A DNA stretch of 64,000 bases. It comes from Tepidimonas ignava (GTDB lineage Bacteria; Pseudomonadota; Gammaproteobacteria; Burkholderiales; Burkholderiaceae_C). The notes under the pieces were generated by a model. It did no database searches. It had not been told where the DNA came from and saw only the letters and a list, made by a program, of their open reading frames with translations. Location of the stretch: the NCBI RefSeq assembly GCF_004342625.1, contig NZ_SMAH01000003.1, positions 62,001-126,000 of the forward strand, read 5' to 3'. Positions 20,179-29,670 of this stretch are shown here, piece after piece; the first letter of the stretch is position 1, and the number at the start of each line of letters is the position of its first letter. Position numbers and translations under genes: made by a program.

Positions 20179-21687
20179 TCAGCCCTCCGCGCGCTCGCGC
20201 TCGCGCAGCGTGCGGCGCAGCATGCCCCACACGCTCCACAGGAACAGCGCCGCCCCCACCGCCAAAAAACCTGCGCTGATGGGCCGCTCGATGAAAATGG
20301 CCGCATCGCCCCGCGACAGCAGCAGCGCGCGGCGCAGGTTTTCTTCCATCAGCGGCCCCAGCACAAAGCCCAGCATCAGCGGCGCCGCTTCAAACCGCAG
20401 CACCGCCAACAGGTAGCCCACCGCCCCGATGGCCGCCACCATGTAAATGTCAAAGACGTTGTTGTTGACGCTGTAGGTGCCCAGCGCGATGAACACCAAA
20501 ATCGCCGGGTACAGCACGTGGTACGGAATGCGCAAAATCGCCACCCACATGCCCACCAGCGGCAAGTTGAGGATGACGAGCAGGATGTTGCCGATGGCAA
20601 AACTGACGATCAGCCCCCAAAAGAGATCGGGCTGGTTGCTCATCAGCAGCGGCCCGGGCTGGATGCCGTGGATGATGAGCGCGCCCAGCATCAGCGCCAT
20701 CACCGCATCGCCCGGGATGCCCAGCGACAGCGTGGGCACGAACGCCGTTTGCGCCGCGGCGTTGTTGGCCGCCTCCGGCGCCGCCACGCCCTCAATGGCG
20801 CCACGGCCAAACCGGCTGGGCTCTTTGGCCATGCGCTTTTCCACCGCGTAGGCCATGAACGAGGCGATCGACGCCCCCGTGCCTGGCAACGCCCCAAAAA
20901 ACGACCCGATGCCGGTGCCGCGCAACATCGGCAGCCACGAGCGGCGCCAGTCCTCGCCGGTGGGCAGCATGTCACGCAGGCGGATCGAGCCGGTCATGTG
21001 CCCTTCGCGCGGCTGGTTGACCGAGCCCACCACCTCGGCAATGCCAAACAGCCCCATGGCCAGCGCCACGATGTTGATGCCGTCCATGAGCTCAGGCACG
21101 TCGAAGTGAAAGCGCGCCACGCCCGAGTTGACGTCCGTGCCCACGGTACCCAGCAGCAGCCCCAGCACCACCATCGCCAAACCCTTGATCGGCGATCCCG
21201 AGGCCAACGTCGAAGCCGCCAGCAGCCCCAGCGCCATCATGGCAAAGTACTCCGCCGGGCCAAACTTCAGGCCCACCTCGGCAATGGCAGGGGCAAAACC
21301 GGCCAGGATCGCCACGCCCAACATCGAGCCGATGAAGGAAGCGATGGTCGTCATGAACAGCGCCACCCCGGCGCGCCCCTGCTTGGCCATCTGGTAGCCG
21401 TCCAAGCAGGTCACGGCCGACGAAGGCGTGCCGGGCAGGTTGAGCAGGATCGACGCGGTGGAGCCGCCGTACTGCGCCCCGTAGTACACCCCCGCCAGCA
21501 TGATGATGGCCGCCGTGGGCGGGATGTGGTACGTGACCGGCAACAGCAGCGAGATGGTGGCCATCGCACCAATGCCCGGCAGCACGCCGATGAGCGTGCC
21601 GATGAACACACCGATGAAGCAGTACAGCAGCATCATCGGCTGCAGGGCCTGCTGCAGCCCGTAGAGCAGTCCTTGTACGACGTCCAT
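20179..21687 (-). CDS. tctA: Tripartite tricarboxylate transporter, large permease TctA
   Basis: Large membrane subunit of a TTT-family secondary transporter. The 502-residue product is highly hydrophobic with about twelve predicted membrane segments and the TctA signatures GVLPGIGAMATISLLLP and YGAQYGGSTASILLN near the N-terminus, with the repeated GTGASIASFMAYAVEKR in the second half. The start at 21687 (MDVVQGLLYGL) lies two bases after the tctB stop; the frame continues upstream but overlaps tctB. The substrate is unknown; TTT systems carry citrate, other dicarboxylates or aromatic acids. Confidence 0.94.
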   Translation of the reverse strand: MDVVQGLLYGLQQALQPMMLLYCFIGVFIGTLIGVLPGIGAMATISLLLPVTYHIPPTAAIIMLAGVYYGAQYGGSTASILLNLPGTPSSAVTCLDGYQMAKQGRAGVALFMTTIASFIGSMLGVAILAGFAPAIAEVGLKFGPAEYFAMMALGLLAASTLASGSPIKGLAMVVLGLLLGTVGTDVNSGVARFHFDVPELMDGINIVALAMGLFGIAEVVGSVNQPREGHMTGSIRLRDMLPTGEDWRRSWLPMLRGTGIGSFFGALPGTGASIASFMAYAVEKRMAKEPSRFGRGAIEGVAAPEAANNAAAQTAFVPTLSLGIPGDAVMALMLGALIIHGIQPGPLLMSNQPDLFWGLIVSFAIGNILLVILNLPLVGMWVAILRIPYHVLYPAILVFIALGTYSVNNNVFDIYMVAAIGAVGYLLAVLRFEAAPLMLGFVLGPLMEENLRRALLLSRGDAAIFIERPISAGFLAVGAALFLWSVWGMLRRTLRERERAEG

Positions 21688-21689
21688 GA

Positions 21690-22136
21690 TCAGGCGCTCC
21701 AGGGCCACGTGGGCAACACCATGCCCAAGCCCGCGATAAAGATCAACCACGCCAACGCAGCGATCACCCCCGCCGTCAGCAGCCGCGTGCGCCAGCGGTA
21801 GCGGGCATCGGCCAACGAGGCCAGCAGCACCGCCGCCACCGTGGCCAGCACCAACCCGGCCGGTTTGAGCAACAGCCCGAACACCACCAGCGACCCCAGC
21901 ACCGCCACGGCGGCCCGCCCCGCCAGCACGATCGGCTCACCCCCCCGCAACAGCGCCGGCAGCGCAATCAGCACCCCCAGCGCGGCCAGCAGCCAGCCCA
22001 GCGCCACCGGGAAAAACCCTGGCCCCATGTTGCGCAGCTCACCCAGCTCGTAGTGCTGCTGCGCGTACAGCGCCGCCCCCGCACCCACGGCCACCATCAG
22101 GGCGCCGCCCAGCACATCGCGTACGTCTCGTTTCAT
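21690..22136 (-). CDS. tctB: Tripartite tricarboxylate transporter, small subunit TctB
   Basis: Small membrane subunit of the TTT transporter, 148 residues, with four predicted membrane helices. The family feature ELGELRNMGPGFFPVALGWLL in the first periplasmic/second helix region is clear. The start ATG at 22136 lies four bases downstream of the tctC stop. It belongs to the tctC-tctB-tctA-asparaginase run. Confidence 0.92.
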   Translation of the reverse strand: MKRDVRDVLGGALMVAVGAGAALYAQQHYELGELRNMGPGFFPVALGWLLAALGVLIALPALLRGGEPIVLAGRAAVAVLGSLVVFGLLLKPAGLVLATVAAVLLASLADARYRWRTRLLTAGVIAALAWLIFIAGLGMVLPTWPWSA

Positions 22137-22140
22137 CCAC

Positions 22141-23133
22141 TCACCCCACGCGCAGGTTCAGGCGCTCGATCACCTCACGCATGCGCGCGGTGTCGCTGGC
22201 GATGCGACGCGCCAACCCTTCCGGACTCGTCCCCACGACCTGCCACCCCTGCTGAAACAGCTTGGCCCGGATGTCGGGCTGCCGAACCACGTCCACCAGC
22301 GCATTGGCCACTCGGGCCACGTGGGCTGCGGCCATGGCGCGCGGTGCGGCCACGGCGTTCCACACCTCCAGCTCAACGTCGGGCAAGCCCACCTCGGCCA
22401 GTGAGGGCACGTGCGGCGCCAGTGGGCTGCGCCCGCCACTGGTCACCGCAACCGCCTGCAGCCTGCCCGTCTCGGCCTGCTGCAGGGCCAGGCCCGGCGG
22501 CAACAAGGCCAAGTGCACTTCGCCGCGCAGCATCGCCTGGATGACCTGTGGGTTGCCAGGGAACGGTACGTGCACCGCGCGCCAGCCGGCACGGCTTTGC
22601 AACAGCTCCATTCCCAAATGCGCCAACGTCCCCACGCCGGGCGAGCCATAGTTCCAGCGATCACCGGCCTGCTGCGCCGCCGCCCACACCGCCGCGCCGC
22701 GCGCCTGCACCTGGGGTCCGGCACACAGCACCAACGGGGCTTTGACCAGCAGGCTCACGGGGGCCAGGTCGGTGTGCGGGTCGTAGGGCGTGGCGGGGTT
22801 GAGCAGTTTGGCCACGGTCAGGTTGCCGTTGATCATCAGCCCCAACGTGTGGCCATCGGTGGCGCGCGCGACCGCATCGGCGGCGATGTTGCCGGCGGCG
22901 CCGGGCCGGTTGTCCACCACCACCGGTTGCCCCAGGCGGGCGGCCAGGGGCTCAGCCAGGGTACGCGCGGTGGTGTCGGGCGACGACCCCGGTGGGAAGC
23001 CCACCACCAGCCGCAGGGGGCGCTGCGGCCAGGCGGTCACACCCCCGCCTTGCGCCACGGCCCATGGTGACAACGCGCCACCGGCCGCCCCCAACACAAG
23101 GCTGCGCCGCGTCAATCCCTTGCCAACGTTCAT
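22141..23133 (-). CDS. tctC: Bug family (TctC) periplasmic solute-binding protein
   Basis: Periplasmic receptor of the TTT transporter, 330 residues. The N-terminus has a twin-arginine-like signal (LTRRSLVLGAAGGALSPWAVAQG), cut predicted after AVAQ. The Bug signature is visible: PQRPLRLVVGFPPGSSPDTTAR, VVVDNRPGAAGNIAAD, and YGSPGVGTLAHL. The start at 23133 has a GAGGAGA ribosome site; the frame is open 27 codons upstream. Bug proteins bind carboxylates or amides; the specific ligand cannot be told. It is the first gene of the operon and lies downstream of the tRNA-Ser terminator. Confidence 0.93.
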   Translation of the reverse strand: MNVGKGLTRRSLVLGAAGGALSPWAVAQGGGVTAWPQRPLRLVVGFPPGSSPDTTARTLAEPLAARLGQPVVVDNRPGAAGNIAADAVARATDGHTLGLMINGNLTVAKLLNPATPYDPHTDLAPVSLLVKAPLVLCAGPQVQARGAAVWAAAQQAGDRWNYGSPGVGTLAHLGMELLQSRAGWRAVHVPFPGNPQVIQAMLRGEVHLALLPPGLALQQAETGRLQAVAVTSGGRSPLAPHVPSLAEVGLPDVELEVWNAVAAPRAMAAAHVARVANALVDVVRQPDIRAKLFQQGWQVVGTSPEGLARRIASDTARMREVIERLNLRVG

Positions 23134-23187
23134 CGATCGCGTCTCCTCGTCATCTGCGCATGTCACGCGCACCAACCCGCACGTGAG

Positions 23188-23204
23188 GGGCGATGATAGC
23201 GCCC
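23188..23204. promoter_or_regulatory. GGGCG-N7-CGCCC inverted repeat around tctC -10 candidate
   Basis: On the minus strand a TATCAT hexamer lies between the two arms, about 60 bases upstream of tctC. The repeat may be an operator at the promoter of the transporter operon; no regulator is adjacent. Confidence 0.3.
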
Positions 23205-23210
23205 ATAACG

Positions 23211-23244
23211 ACAAAACCCCGCGCGCGTCACGGCGGGCGGGGTT
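23211..23244 (-). terminator. Rho-independent terminator of tRNA-Ser
   Basis: On the minus strand AACCCCGC and GCGGGGTT form an 8-bp stem, and the downstream arm runs into TTTTGTCG. It begins four bases after the tRNA 3' end and separates it from tctC. Confidence 0.75.
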
Positions 23245-23247
23245 GGC

Positions 23248-23341
23248 TGGCGGAGTGAGAGGGATTCGAACCCTCGATACGGGTTTTAGCCCGTATACTC
23301 CCTTAGCAGGGGAGCACCTTCGGCCTCTCGGTCATCACTCC
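23248..23341 (-). tRNA. tRNA-Ser (GCT)
   Basis: A 94-base class II tRNA with CCA encoded. The acceptor stem GGAGTGA pairs with TCACTCC, the T arm contains GGTTCGAATCC, the anticodon GCT is at 23305-23307, and a long variable arm (TACGGGCTAAAACCCGTA) marks serine. It lies 57 bases downstream of lysC. Confidence 0.97.
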
Positions 23342-23352
23342 GAAGAGCCGCC

Positions 23353-23358
23353 ATTATG
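23353..23358 (-). promoter_or_regulatory. tRNA-Ser -10 candidate
   Basis: CATAAT on the minus strand lies 11 bases upstream of the tRNA 5' end, the usual distance for a tRNA promoter. A clear -35 is not visible, so read-through from lysC may also contribute. Confidence 0.4.
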
Positions 23359-23398
23359 CCCGAAGTTGGGGGGCGCTGGGCGGCTCGGGGCGAAAAAT

Positions 23399-24682
23399 TT
23401 ACGCGCCTTGCAGGGTGTCTTCGGGCTGGTCGAGGTCGAACTCGCGGTGCAGCGCGCGCACGGCCAGCTCCATGTACTTCTCGTCGATGACGACCGAGAT
23501 CTTGATCTCGGAGGTGGAGATCATCTGGATGTTGATGCCCTCTGCGGCCAGGCAGCGGAACATGCGGCTGGCCACGCCGACGTGGCTGCGCATGCCGATG
23601 CCCACGACGCTGACCTTGCAGATGCGCGCGTCACCGACGACATCGCTGGCGCCCAGCGCCGGCACCACCTGCGTGCGCAGCACGTCCAGCGCGCGCGCCA
23701 GGTCGTTGCGGTGCACGGTGAAGCTGAAGTCGGTGCGCCCGTCTTTGCCGACGTTTTGGATGATGACGTCGACGTCGATGTTGGCGTCGGCCACCGCGCC
23801 CAGGATTTGCGCGGCGATGCCGGGTTTGTCGGGCACGCCCAGCACCGAGACCTTGGCTTCGTCGCGGTTGAAGGCGATGCCGGAGACGACGGCTTGTTCC
23901 ATGGGTTGGCCTTCCTCAAAGGTGATCAGGGTACCGCTGCGGGCTTCTTCCTCGATGGGGATGTCCCACGGCGTGAAGCTGGACAGCACGCGCATCGGAA
24001 CACGGTATTTGCCGGCAAACTCCACGGAGCGGATTTGCAGCACCTTGGAGCCCATGCTGGCCATTTCCAGCATCTCTTCGAAGCTGATGCGCTGCAGGCG
24101 GCGCGCTTCGGGCACGACGCGCGGGTCGGTGGTGTACACACCGTCGACGTCGGTGTAGATGAGGCATTCGTCGGCCTTGATGGCGGCGGCCACCGCCACG
24201 GCGGAGGTGTCGGAGCCCCCACGCCCCAGCGTGGTGACGTTGCCATGCGCGTCCACGCCCTGAAAGCCGGTGATGATGACGACTTTGCCGGCGGCCAGGT
24301 CGGCGCGGATGCGCTGGTCGTCGATCGATTCGATACGGGCTTTGGTGAAGGCGCTGTTGGTGCGGATGGGCACCTGCCAGCCGCAGTACGACACGGCGTC
24401 GATGCCTTCGGCCTGCAGCGCGATGGCCAGCAGGCCCACCGAAACCTGTTCACCGGTGGCCGCGAGTTGGTCGAGCTCGCGGTAGTACGCGGGGCCGGGC
24501 TTTTCGGGGGCGACTTCCTTGGCCAGGCCGAGCAGACGGTTGGTCTCGCCGCTCATGGCGCTGGGCACCACCACCATTTGGTGGCCGGCCCGCACCCATT
24601 TGGCGACCCGCTTGGCCACGTTGCGAATGCGCTCCGTGGACCCCATGCTGGTGCCGCCGTATTTGTGAACGATCAGTGCCAT
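23399..24682 (-). CDS. lysC: Aspartate kinase
   Basis: First enzyme of the aspartate family pathway (lysine, threonine, methionine, diaminopimelate). The 427-residue product has the kinase domain with MALIVHKYGGTSMG at the start and GRGGSDTSAVA, followed by two ACT domains in the C-terminal half (around SVLGVPDKPGIAAQIL and VSVVGIGMRSHVGVA) that bind the feedback inhibitor. The start ATG at 24682 is the family start; the frame extends 13 codons upstream. No Shine-Dalgarno is evident, and TAGATT lies five bases upstream. It is divergent from the DUF2905 gene across 60 bases. Confidence 0.96.
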   Translation of the reverse strand: MALIVHKYGGTSMGSTERIRNVAKRVAKWVRAGHQMVVVPSAMSGETNRLLGLAKEVAPEKPGPAYYRELDQLAATGEQVSVGLLAIALQAEGIDAVSYCGWQVPIRTNSAFTKARIESIDDQRIRADLAAGKVVIITGFQGVDAHGNVTTLGRGGSDTSAVAVAAAIKADECLIYTDVDGVYTTDPRVVPEARRLQRISFEEMLEMASMGSKVLQIRSVEFAGKYRVPMRVLSSFTPWDIPIEEEARSGTLITFEEGQPMEQAVVSGIAFNRDEAKVSVLGVPDKPGIAAQILGAVADANIDVDVIIQNVGKDGRTDFSFTVHRNDLARALDVLRTQVVPALGASDVVGDARICKVSVVGIGMRSHVGVASRMFRCLAAEGINIQMISTSEIKISVVIDEKYMELAVRALHREFDLDQPEDTLQGA

Positions 24683-24687
24683 GGATG

Positions 24688-24693
24688 AATCTA
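24688..24693 (-). promoter_or_regulatory. -10-like hexamer just before lysC
   Basis: TAGATT on the minus strand is five bases from the lysC ATG. The close spacing suggests a leaderless or nearly leaderless mRNA, although the spacing is one base shorter than at the best cases in the window. Confidence 0.3.
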
Positions 24694-24742
24694 CAGGAAT
24701 GGCCCGCGCGGATGCGGGCAAACCCGAACATTATAGGTGGCC

Positions 24743-24943
24743 ATGCAGCGCTTTCTGATCGTTCTCGGGACCCTGCTGCTGCTCGCGGGGCTGTTGTGGC
24801 CGTGGTTGAGCCGCTTGCCCTGGGGCCGGCTGCCAGGCGACATCGCCATCGAGCGCGAAGGGTTCAGCTTTTACTTGCCGCTGGGCACGAGCCTGGTGGT
24901 GTCGGTGCTGCTGTCGTTGCTGCTGTGGTGGTGGCGCCGCTAG
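24743..24943 (+). CDS. DUF2905 family small membrane protein
   Basis: A 66-residue protein with two membrane helices (about 4-21 and 44-62) separated by the family motif [21 protein letters not shown]. It ends in three tryptophans and two arginines. Function is unknown. The ATG at 24743 is preferred over the GTG two codons earlier. The last 80 bases overlap the 3' end of the convergent tilS gene. It interrupts the otherwise minus-strand tilS-lysC pair. Confidence 0.85.
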   Translation: MQRFLIVLGTLLLLAGLLWPWLSRLPWGRLPGDIAIEREGFSFYLPLGTSLVVSVLLSLLLWWWRR

Positions 24944-25952
24944 CGTTGTCCGGCCGCCAGCGCAGCACGGGGCCGTCGCGCCGCACGGTGCCGGCGCCCA
25001 GCCGCAGCTCGATGCGCTGGCCGCGCGTGCGGGCGGCTTGAATTTGCTGCGCCAGGGCCTGCCACTGCGCGTCGCTGGCCTGCGCGCCGTGGCGCTGGCG
25101 CAGCCACAGGCGCAGCGCGTTGACGGCGCGCGGCGGCGGCAGCGCGCGCAGCGCGGCCAGTTGCGGGGGGTCGCCGATGCGGGCAAGGTCCTCCGCGGCG
25201 AGCTGCTGCAGCAGCGCCTGCGCCTGCGCCGCGTGGCGCGCGCTGCGCGCGAAGGTGGCCGGCGCGTGTGGAAACGCCTGCAGCAGGGCCGGCAGCACCT
25301 GCAAGCGCAAGCGGTTGCGGGTGGGGTGGGGATCGGCGTTGGTGGGGTCTTCCACCCACGGCACGCCGGCTTGCGCCAGTTGCGCGCGCAGCGCTTGGGG
25401 GTCGGCTGCCAGCAGCGGGCGGCCAAAGGTCACGCCATCGCGCTCGAAGCGCTCGGGCATCGCCGCCAACCCCGGCAGGCCAGCGCCACGGGTGAGGGCC
25501 AACAGCACCGTCTCCAACTGGTCCAGCGCGTGGTGGGCCAGCAGCACCGCCGCCCCGCACGCTTGGGCCTGTTGCGCCAGCGCCGCGTAGCGCGCCGCGC
25601 GCGCCGCTTCCTCGGGGCTGCGGCCGGGGGTCAGCACCACCTGCACACGCTGCACCTGCAGCGGTACGCCCCAGGCGGCGCAACAGGCCTGCGCGTGGTC
25701 GGCAAAGGCATCGGCCGCGGCTTGCAGGCCATGGTGCACGTGCACCGCGCGCACCCGCTGGGGCCAGCGCTGCGCCACGGCCAGCAGCAACGCGGTGGAA
25801 TCCGCCCCGCCGCTGTAGGCCACCAGCAGGGGGGCGTGGCCGCGCGCCACGTCGGGGTGGCGCAGGGCCCAGGCGTCGAGCGCGTGCAGCGCGGCTTCAG
25901 GCGCGCGCGGCCTTGGTGTCGGTGTAGCGCCCGAAGGACTGCAGCCGTGCAT
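24864..25952 (-). CDS. tilS: tRNA(Ile)-lysidine synthase
   Basis: Modifies C34 of the minor tRNA-Ile (CAU) to lysidine so that it reads AUA. The N-terminal PP-loop motif is [15 protein letters not shown] (about 44-58), followed by VHVHHGLQ and the [17 protein letters not shown] segment typical of TilS. The product is 362 residues, somewhat shorter than the E. coli enzyme. The final 25-30 residues (Thr/Ala/Pro-rich) have no family character and read through the antisense of the DUF2905 gene. The ATG at 25952 makes a 56-base overlap with accA; a later start is possible because the extra N-terminal residues are not conserved. Confidence 0.9.
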   Translation of the reverse strand: MHGCSPSGATPTPRPRAPEAALHALDAWALRHPDVARGHAPLLVAYSGGADSTALLLAVAQRWPQRVRAVHVHHGLQAAADAFADHAQACCAAWGVPLQVQRVQVVLTPGRSPEEAARAARYAALAQQAQACGAAVLLAHHALDQLETVLLALTRGAGLPGLAAMPERFERDGVTFGRPLLAADPQALRAQLAQAGVPWVEDPTNADPHPTRNRLRLQVLPALLQAFPHAPATFARSARHAAQAQALLQQLAAEDLARIGDPPQLAALRALPPPRAVNALRLWLRQRHGAQASDAQWQALAQQIQAARTRGQRIELRLGAGTVRRDGPVLRWRPDNASGATTTAATTAAPTPPGSCPAASKS

Positions 25953-26874
25953 GGCGCCGCTCGATCAGTTCGGCCGGCTCCAGGTCGGCCACCTGCCGCA
26001 GCGCCTCGGCCAGCGCGCGTTTGAGCAGCGCGGCCATCTGTTGGGGATCGCGGTGCGCGCCGCCGACCGGCTCGTTGACGATTTTGTCGATCAGCCCCAG
26101 CGCCTTGAGGCGGTGCGCGGTGATGCCCAGCGCCTCGGCCGCCTCGGGCGCTTTGTCGGCCGTCTTCCACAGGATGGAGGCGCAGCCCTCGGGGCTGATG
26201 ACCGAGTACACGGCGTACTGCAACATCAGCACCTGGTCGGCCACGGCGATGGCCAGCGCCCCACCCGAGCCACCCTCGCCGATGATGGTGCTGATGATGG
26301 GCACTTCGAGTTGCGCCATCTCGAAGATGTTGCGGCCGATGGCCTCGGACTGGTTGCGCTCCTCGGCGTCGATGCCGGGGTAGGCGCCGGGCGTGTCGAC
26401 AAAGGTGAACACGGGCAGGCGGAATTTTTCCGCCAGCTTCATCGCCCGCAGCGCTTTGCGGTAGCCCTCAGGCTTGGTCATGCCGAAGTTGCGCAGCGCG
26501 CGCTCTTTGGTGTCGCGACCCTTTTGGTGGCCGACGACGACGCACGGCTGGCCGTTGAAGCGTGCCAACCCGGTGACGATGCTGAGGTCGTCCGCAAAGT
26601 GGCGGTCACCGTGCAGCTCGGTCCAGTGCGTGAAGATGGCGCGCACGTAGTCCAGCGTGTACGGCCGGTCGCTGTGGCGGGCGATTTTGGTCACCTGCCA
26701 CGGGGTGAGCTTGGCGTAAATGTCTTTGGTGAGCTGTAGGCTCTTTTGGCTCAGGCGCTCGATTTCGTCCGAGATGTCCACCGCGGACTCGTTTTGGACG
26801 TAGCGCAGCTCTTCGATCTTGGCTTCGAGTTCGGCGATGGGCTGCTCGAAGTCGAGAAAGTTGCGTTTGGCCAC
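25897..26874 (-). CDS. accA: Acetyl-CoA carboxylase carboxyltransferase subunit alpha
   Basis: Alpha half of the carboxyltransferase that makes malonyl-CoA for fatty acid synthesis; it pairs with AccD, which is not in the window. The 325-residue product starts [20 protein letters not shown] with an N-terminal coiled region, then the crotonase fold with [25 protein letters not shown] and [15 protein letters not shown]. It lies between the glycosylase gene and tilS in the same direction, a usual order in Burkholderiales. Confidence 0.97.
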   Translation of the reverse strand: MAKRNFLDFEQPIAELEAKIEELRYVQNESAVDISDEIERLSQKSLQLTKDIYAKLTPWQVTKIARHSDRPYTLDYVRAIFTHWTELHGDRHFADDLSIVTGLARFNGQPCVVVGHQKGRDTKERALRNFGMTKPEGYRKALRAMKLAEKFRLPVFTFVDTPGAYPGIDAEERNQSEAIGRNIFEMAQLEVPIISTIIGEGGSGGALAIAVADQVLMLQYAVYSVISPEGCASILWKTADKAPEAAEALGITAHRLKALGLIDKIVNEPVGGAHRDPQQMAALLKRALAEALRQVADLEPAELIERRHARLQSFGRYTDTKAARA

Positions 26875-26958
26875 TTCGGTCGCTCCTTGGGGCCGCTTGG
26901 GCAGCCCGTTGCAGGGTGGCGCGGGCGCGGCGTGCGGGCCGCCGCCAGCGCGCGGTCG

Positions 26959-27654
26959 TCAATAGGCCACCGGGATCGGATCCAGCGACCGCCAAATATA
27001 CCAAGTCGCCACGCTGCGGTACGGCGCCCAGGCGGCGGCGACTTCACGCGCGTCGCTGCGGCTGACCGGCTCGCCCGAGAAGTAGCACCGGCTGATGCCA
27101 CGCAGCAGCCCCAGGTCGTCCAGCGGCAGCACGTCGGGGCGCAGCAGGTGGAACATCAAAAACATCTCAGCCGTCCAGCGGCCGATGCCACGGATGGCCA
27201 CCAGCTCACGGATGATGGCTTCGTCGTCCATCGCGTGCCAGGCCTGCGGATCGATGCGGCCGTCATCGAAGTGGCGCGCCAGGTCCAGCAGGTACTCGAC
27301 CTTGCGCGCGCTCAGGCCCGCCGCGCGCAGCGCGTCAGGGCCGGCGGCCAGCACCGCCGCGGGCGTGAGGGTTTCGACGCGCTGCAGCGTGGCCAACAGG
27401 CGATCCCACACGGCCTGCGCCGCTTTGACCGATATCTGCTGCCCCACCACGCTGCGCGCCAGCGTGGTGAACGGGTCACCACGCGACTGCAGGCAGGCTT
27501 GCCCGTGCTGGGGGATCAGGCGCGCCATCACGCGGTCGCGTGCGCACAGGTGCTGGCAGGCGTCGGCCCAGTACGCGGGCACCAAGCCTTCGCCGGCCGC
27601 CACGGCGTGCGCAGGCGCGACGCAGGCGCCGTCGGGGGCACGGCGTGCGTTCAT
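26959..27654 (-). CDS. DNA-3-methyladenine glycosylase II family protein
   Basis: Base-excision repair glycosylase of the HhH-GPD superfamily, 231 residues, AlkA-like but without the N-terminal AlkA domain. The helix-hairpin-helix is in [15 protein letters not shown] and the catalytic Asp follows in [21 protein letters not shown] is the conserved first helix. It probably removes alkylated purines. The start ATG at 27654 overlaps the cysS stop (ATGA), indicating coupled translation. Confidence 0.9.
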   Translation of the reverse strand: MNARRAPDGACVAPAHAVAAGEGLVPAYWADACQHLCARDRVMARLIPQHGQACLQSRGDPFTTLARSVVGQQISVKAAQAVWDRLLATLQRVETLTPAAVLAAGPDALRAAGLSARKVEYLLDLARHFDDGRIDPQAWHAMDDEAIIRELVAIRGIGRWTAEMFLMFHLLRPDVLPLDDLGLLRGISRCYFSGEPVSRSDAREVAAAWAPYRSVATWYIWRSLDPIPVAY

Positions 27655-29027
27655 GCGCGCTCCCAGGTGGTGCCGCCAGGTCCGTCTTTGAGCACGATGC
27701 CCGCGGCGGCCAGCTCGGCGCGGATGCGGTCGGCGCGGGCGTAATCGCGCGCCGCCTTGGCCGCCGCCCGCTCGGCGATGCGGGCTTGGATGGTGGCTTC
27801 GTCCAACCCCACCCCGGCGCGCAGGTAGGCTTGCGGGTCTTGCTGCAGCAGGCCCAGCACGCCGCCCAGCGCACGCAGCACGCCGCTCAGGCGCGCGTCC
27901 CGGGTGCGGTTGACCTCGGCGGCCAGCTCGAACAGCACAGCCACCGCCTCCGGCGTGCCAAAGTCCTCGTCCAACGCCGCCTTGAAGCGCGCCGTCCAGG
28001 GGTCGCCCCAGTCGATGGTCGCCGGCGCCTGCGCGGGCACCGCGGCCAGCGCGGTGTACAGGCGCTTGAGCGCGGCGCGCGCATCGTCCAGGTGCTGGTC
28101 GCTGTAGTTGAGCGGGCTGCGGTAGTGCGCGCGCACGATGAAAAAACGCACCGTTTCGGCGTCGTAGCGCTGCAGCACCTCGCGGATGGTGAAAAAGTTG
28201 CCCAGGCTTTTGGACATCTTTTCGCCATCGACGCGCACAAAGCCGTTGTGCATCCAGATCTGCGCCAGCGGCTTGCCCGTGGCGCCTTCGCTTTGCGCGA
28301 TTTCGTTTTCGTGGTGGGGAAACTGCAGGTCGGCGCCGCCGCCGTGGATGTCGAAGCTCTCGCCCAGCAGCGCGCAGCTCATCGCCGAGCACTCGATGTG
28401 CCAGCCCGGGCGCCCGCGCCCGTAGGGGCTGTCCCACTGCGCCTCGGCGGGCTCGTCGGGCTTGGCCGCCTTCCACAGCACAAAGTCCAGCGGGTCGCGC
28501 TTGGTGCTGTCGACCTGCACACGCTCGCCGGCGCGCAGCTCATCGAGGCTCTTGCCCGACAGCTTGCCGTAGCCAGCAAAGGCGCGCACCGCGTAGTTGA
28601 CGTCGCCGTCGTCGCTGCGGTAGGCCAGCCCCTTGGCCTGCAGGCGCTCGATCAGGCTCAGCATCTGCGGCACGTAGTCGGTGGCGCGCGGCTCGTGCGT
28701 GGGCCGCTCGATGCCCAGCGCATCGGCGTCCGCGTGCAGCGCGGCGATCATGCGGTCGGTCAGGCCACGGATGGTCTCGCCGTTGGCCAGCGCGCGCGCG
28801 ATGATCTTGTCGTCGATGTCGGTGATGTTGCGCACGTAGGTGACGCGGTAGCCGCTGGCCTTGAGCCAGCGCTGCACGACGTCGAACGCCACCATCGAGC
28901 GTGCGTGGCCAAGGTGGCACAGGTCGTACACCGTCATGCCGCAGACGTACATGCGCACGTGGCCGGGTTCGAGGGGCACGAGCGGGTCAAGGCGTCGGGT
29001 GAGCGAGTTGTATATGCGCAGGGTCAT
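27651..29027 (-). CDS. cysS: Cysteinyl-tRNA synthetase
   Basis: Class Ia aminoacyl-tRNA synthetase of 458 residues. The N-terminal zinc-site and HIGH region reads [16 protein letters not shown], and KMSKS is in [12 protein letters not shown]. The zinc ligand region [10 protein letters not shown] and the C-terminal DALR-type helical domain are present. The start at 29027 ([12 protein letters not shown]) is the normal family start; the open frame continues far upstream as antisense to the TPR gene and is not used. It heads the minus-strand run cysS-glycosylase-accA-tilS. Confidence 0.97.
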   Translation of the reverse strand: MTLRIYNSLTRRLDPLVPLEPGHVRMYVCGMTVYDLCHLGHARSMVAFDVVQRWLKASGYRVTYVRNITDIDDKIIARALANGETIRGLTDRMIAALHADADALGIERPTHEPRATDYVPQMLSLIERLQAKGLAYRSDDGDVNYAVRAFAGYGKLSGKSLDELRAGERVQVDSTKRDPLDFVLWKAAKPDEPAEAQWDSPYGRGRPGWHIECSAMSCALLGESFDIHGGGADLQFPHHENEIAQSEGATGKPLAQIWMHNGFVRVDGEKMSKSLGNFFTIREVLQRYDAETVRFFIVRAHYRSPLNYSDQHLDDARAALKRLYTALAAVPAQAPATIDWGDPWTARFKAALDEDFGTPEAVAVLFELAAEVNRTRDARLSGVLRALGGVLGLLQQDPQAYLRAGVGLDEATIQARIAERAAAKAARDYARADRIRAELAAAGIVLKDGPGGTTWERA

Positions 29028-29063
29028 GGCAACGGCGCCGCAGCGCCTGGGTGGCGGCGGCTC

Positions 29064-29069
29064 TACAAT
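29064..29069 (+). promoter_or_regulatory. -10 candidate for the TPR-cyclophilin-lpxH run
   Basis: TACAAT lies 39 bases before the ATG of the TPR protein in the divergent gap with cysS. It matches the consensus in five of six positions. No -35 was recognised. Confidence 0.4.
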
Positions 29070-29108
29070 CGGTTGAAGGCGCGTATTGTGCACCGCCCCG
29101 AACCGTTC

Positions 29109-29657
29109 ATGATGCTGTTTCCCTGCCCCTTTGACCGCTCGCGCGGTGTGCGCGCGCTGCTGGCCGCCGTGGCCTTGGCCGTGCCGCTGGCGGCTGCCGC
29201 GCAAGGCAGTGCCCCTTACGCCGAGGTGCAACGTCGGCTGGCGGCGGGCGACGTGGTCCTGGCGCGCCAGGCGCTGGACGGCTGGCTGCGCGAGCACCCC
29301 AACGACGTCCAGGCGCGGCTGCTGCTGGGCGTCACCCAGGCCGCGGCGGGCGACAGCGCCGGCGCCCAAGCCACCTACGAGCAGTTGACGCGCGAGCACC
29401 CCGAGCTGCCCGAGCCGTACAACAATCTGGCGGTGCTGCACGCCGCTGCGGGCCGGCTGGCCGAGGCGCGCGCGGCGCTGGAGGCGGCGCTGCGCCACCA
29501 CCCCGACTACGCCACCGCGCACCGCAACCTGGGCGACGTGTACGCGCAACTGGCGCTGGGCCATTGGCAGCGCGCGCTGGCGCTGCAGCCTGACCAGGCC
29601 GATCTGCGCCAGCGTGAGCAGGCGCTGCGCCAACTGTTCGCCCCCCTGGCCCGTTGA
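29109..29657 (+). CDS. Exported tetratricopeptide repeat protein
   Basis: Product of 182 residues with a signal peptide (about 1-33, [17 protein letters not shown]) and at least three TPR-like helical repeats ([69 protein letters not shown]). TPR domains bind other proteins; the partner is unknown. Position next to the cyclophilin gene suggests a periplasmic folding or assembly role, which is inference. ATG codons at 29109 and 29112 are both possible. The next gene starts 13 bases after its stop. Confidence 0.88.
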   Translation: MMLFPCPFDRSRGVRALLAAVALAVPLAAAAQGSAPYAEVQRRLAAGDVVLARQALDGWLREHPNDVQARLLLGVTQAAAGDSAGAQATYEQLTREHPELPEPYNNLAVLHAAAGRLAEARAALEAALRHHPDYATAHRNLGDVYAQLALGHWQRALALQPDQADLRQREQALRQLFAPLAR

Positions 29658-29670
29658 ACCCGTCCGTCCC

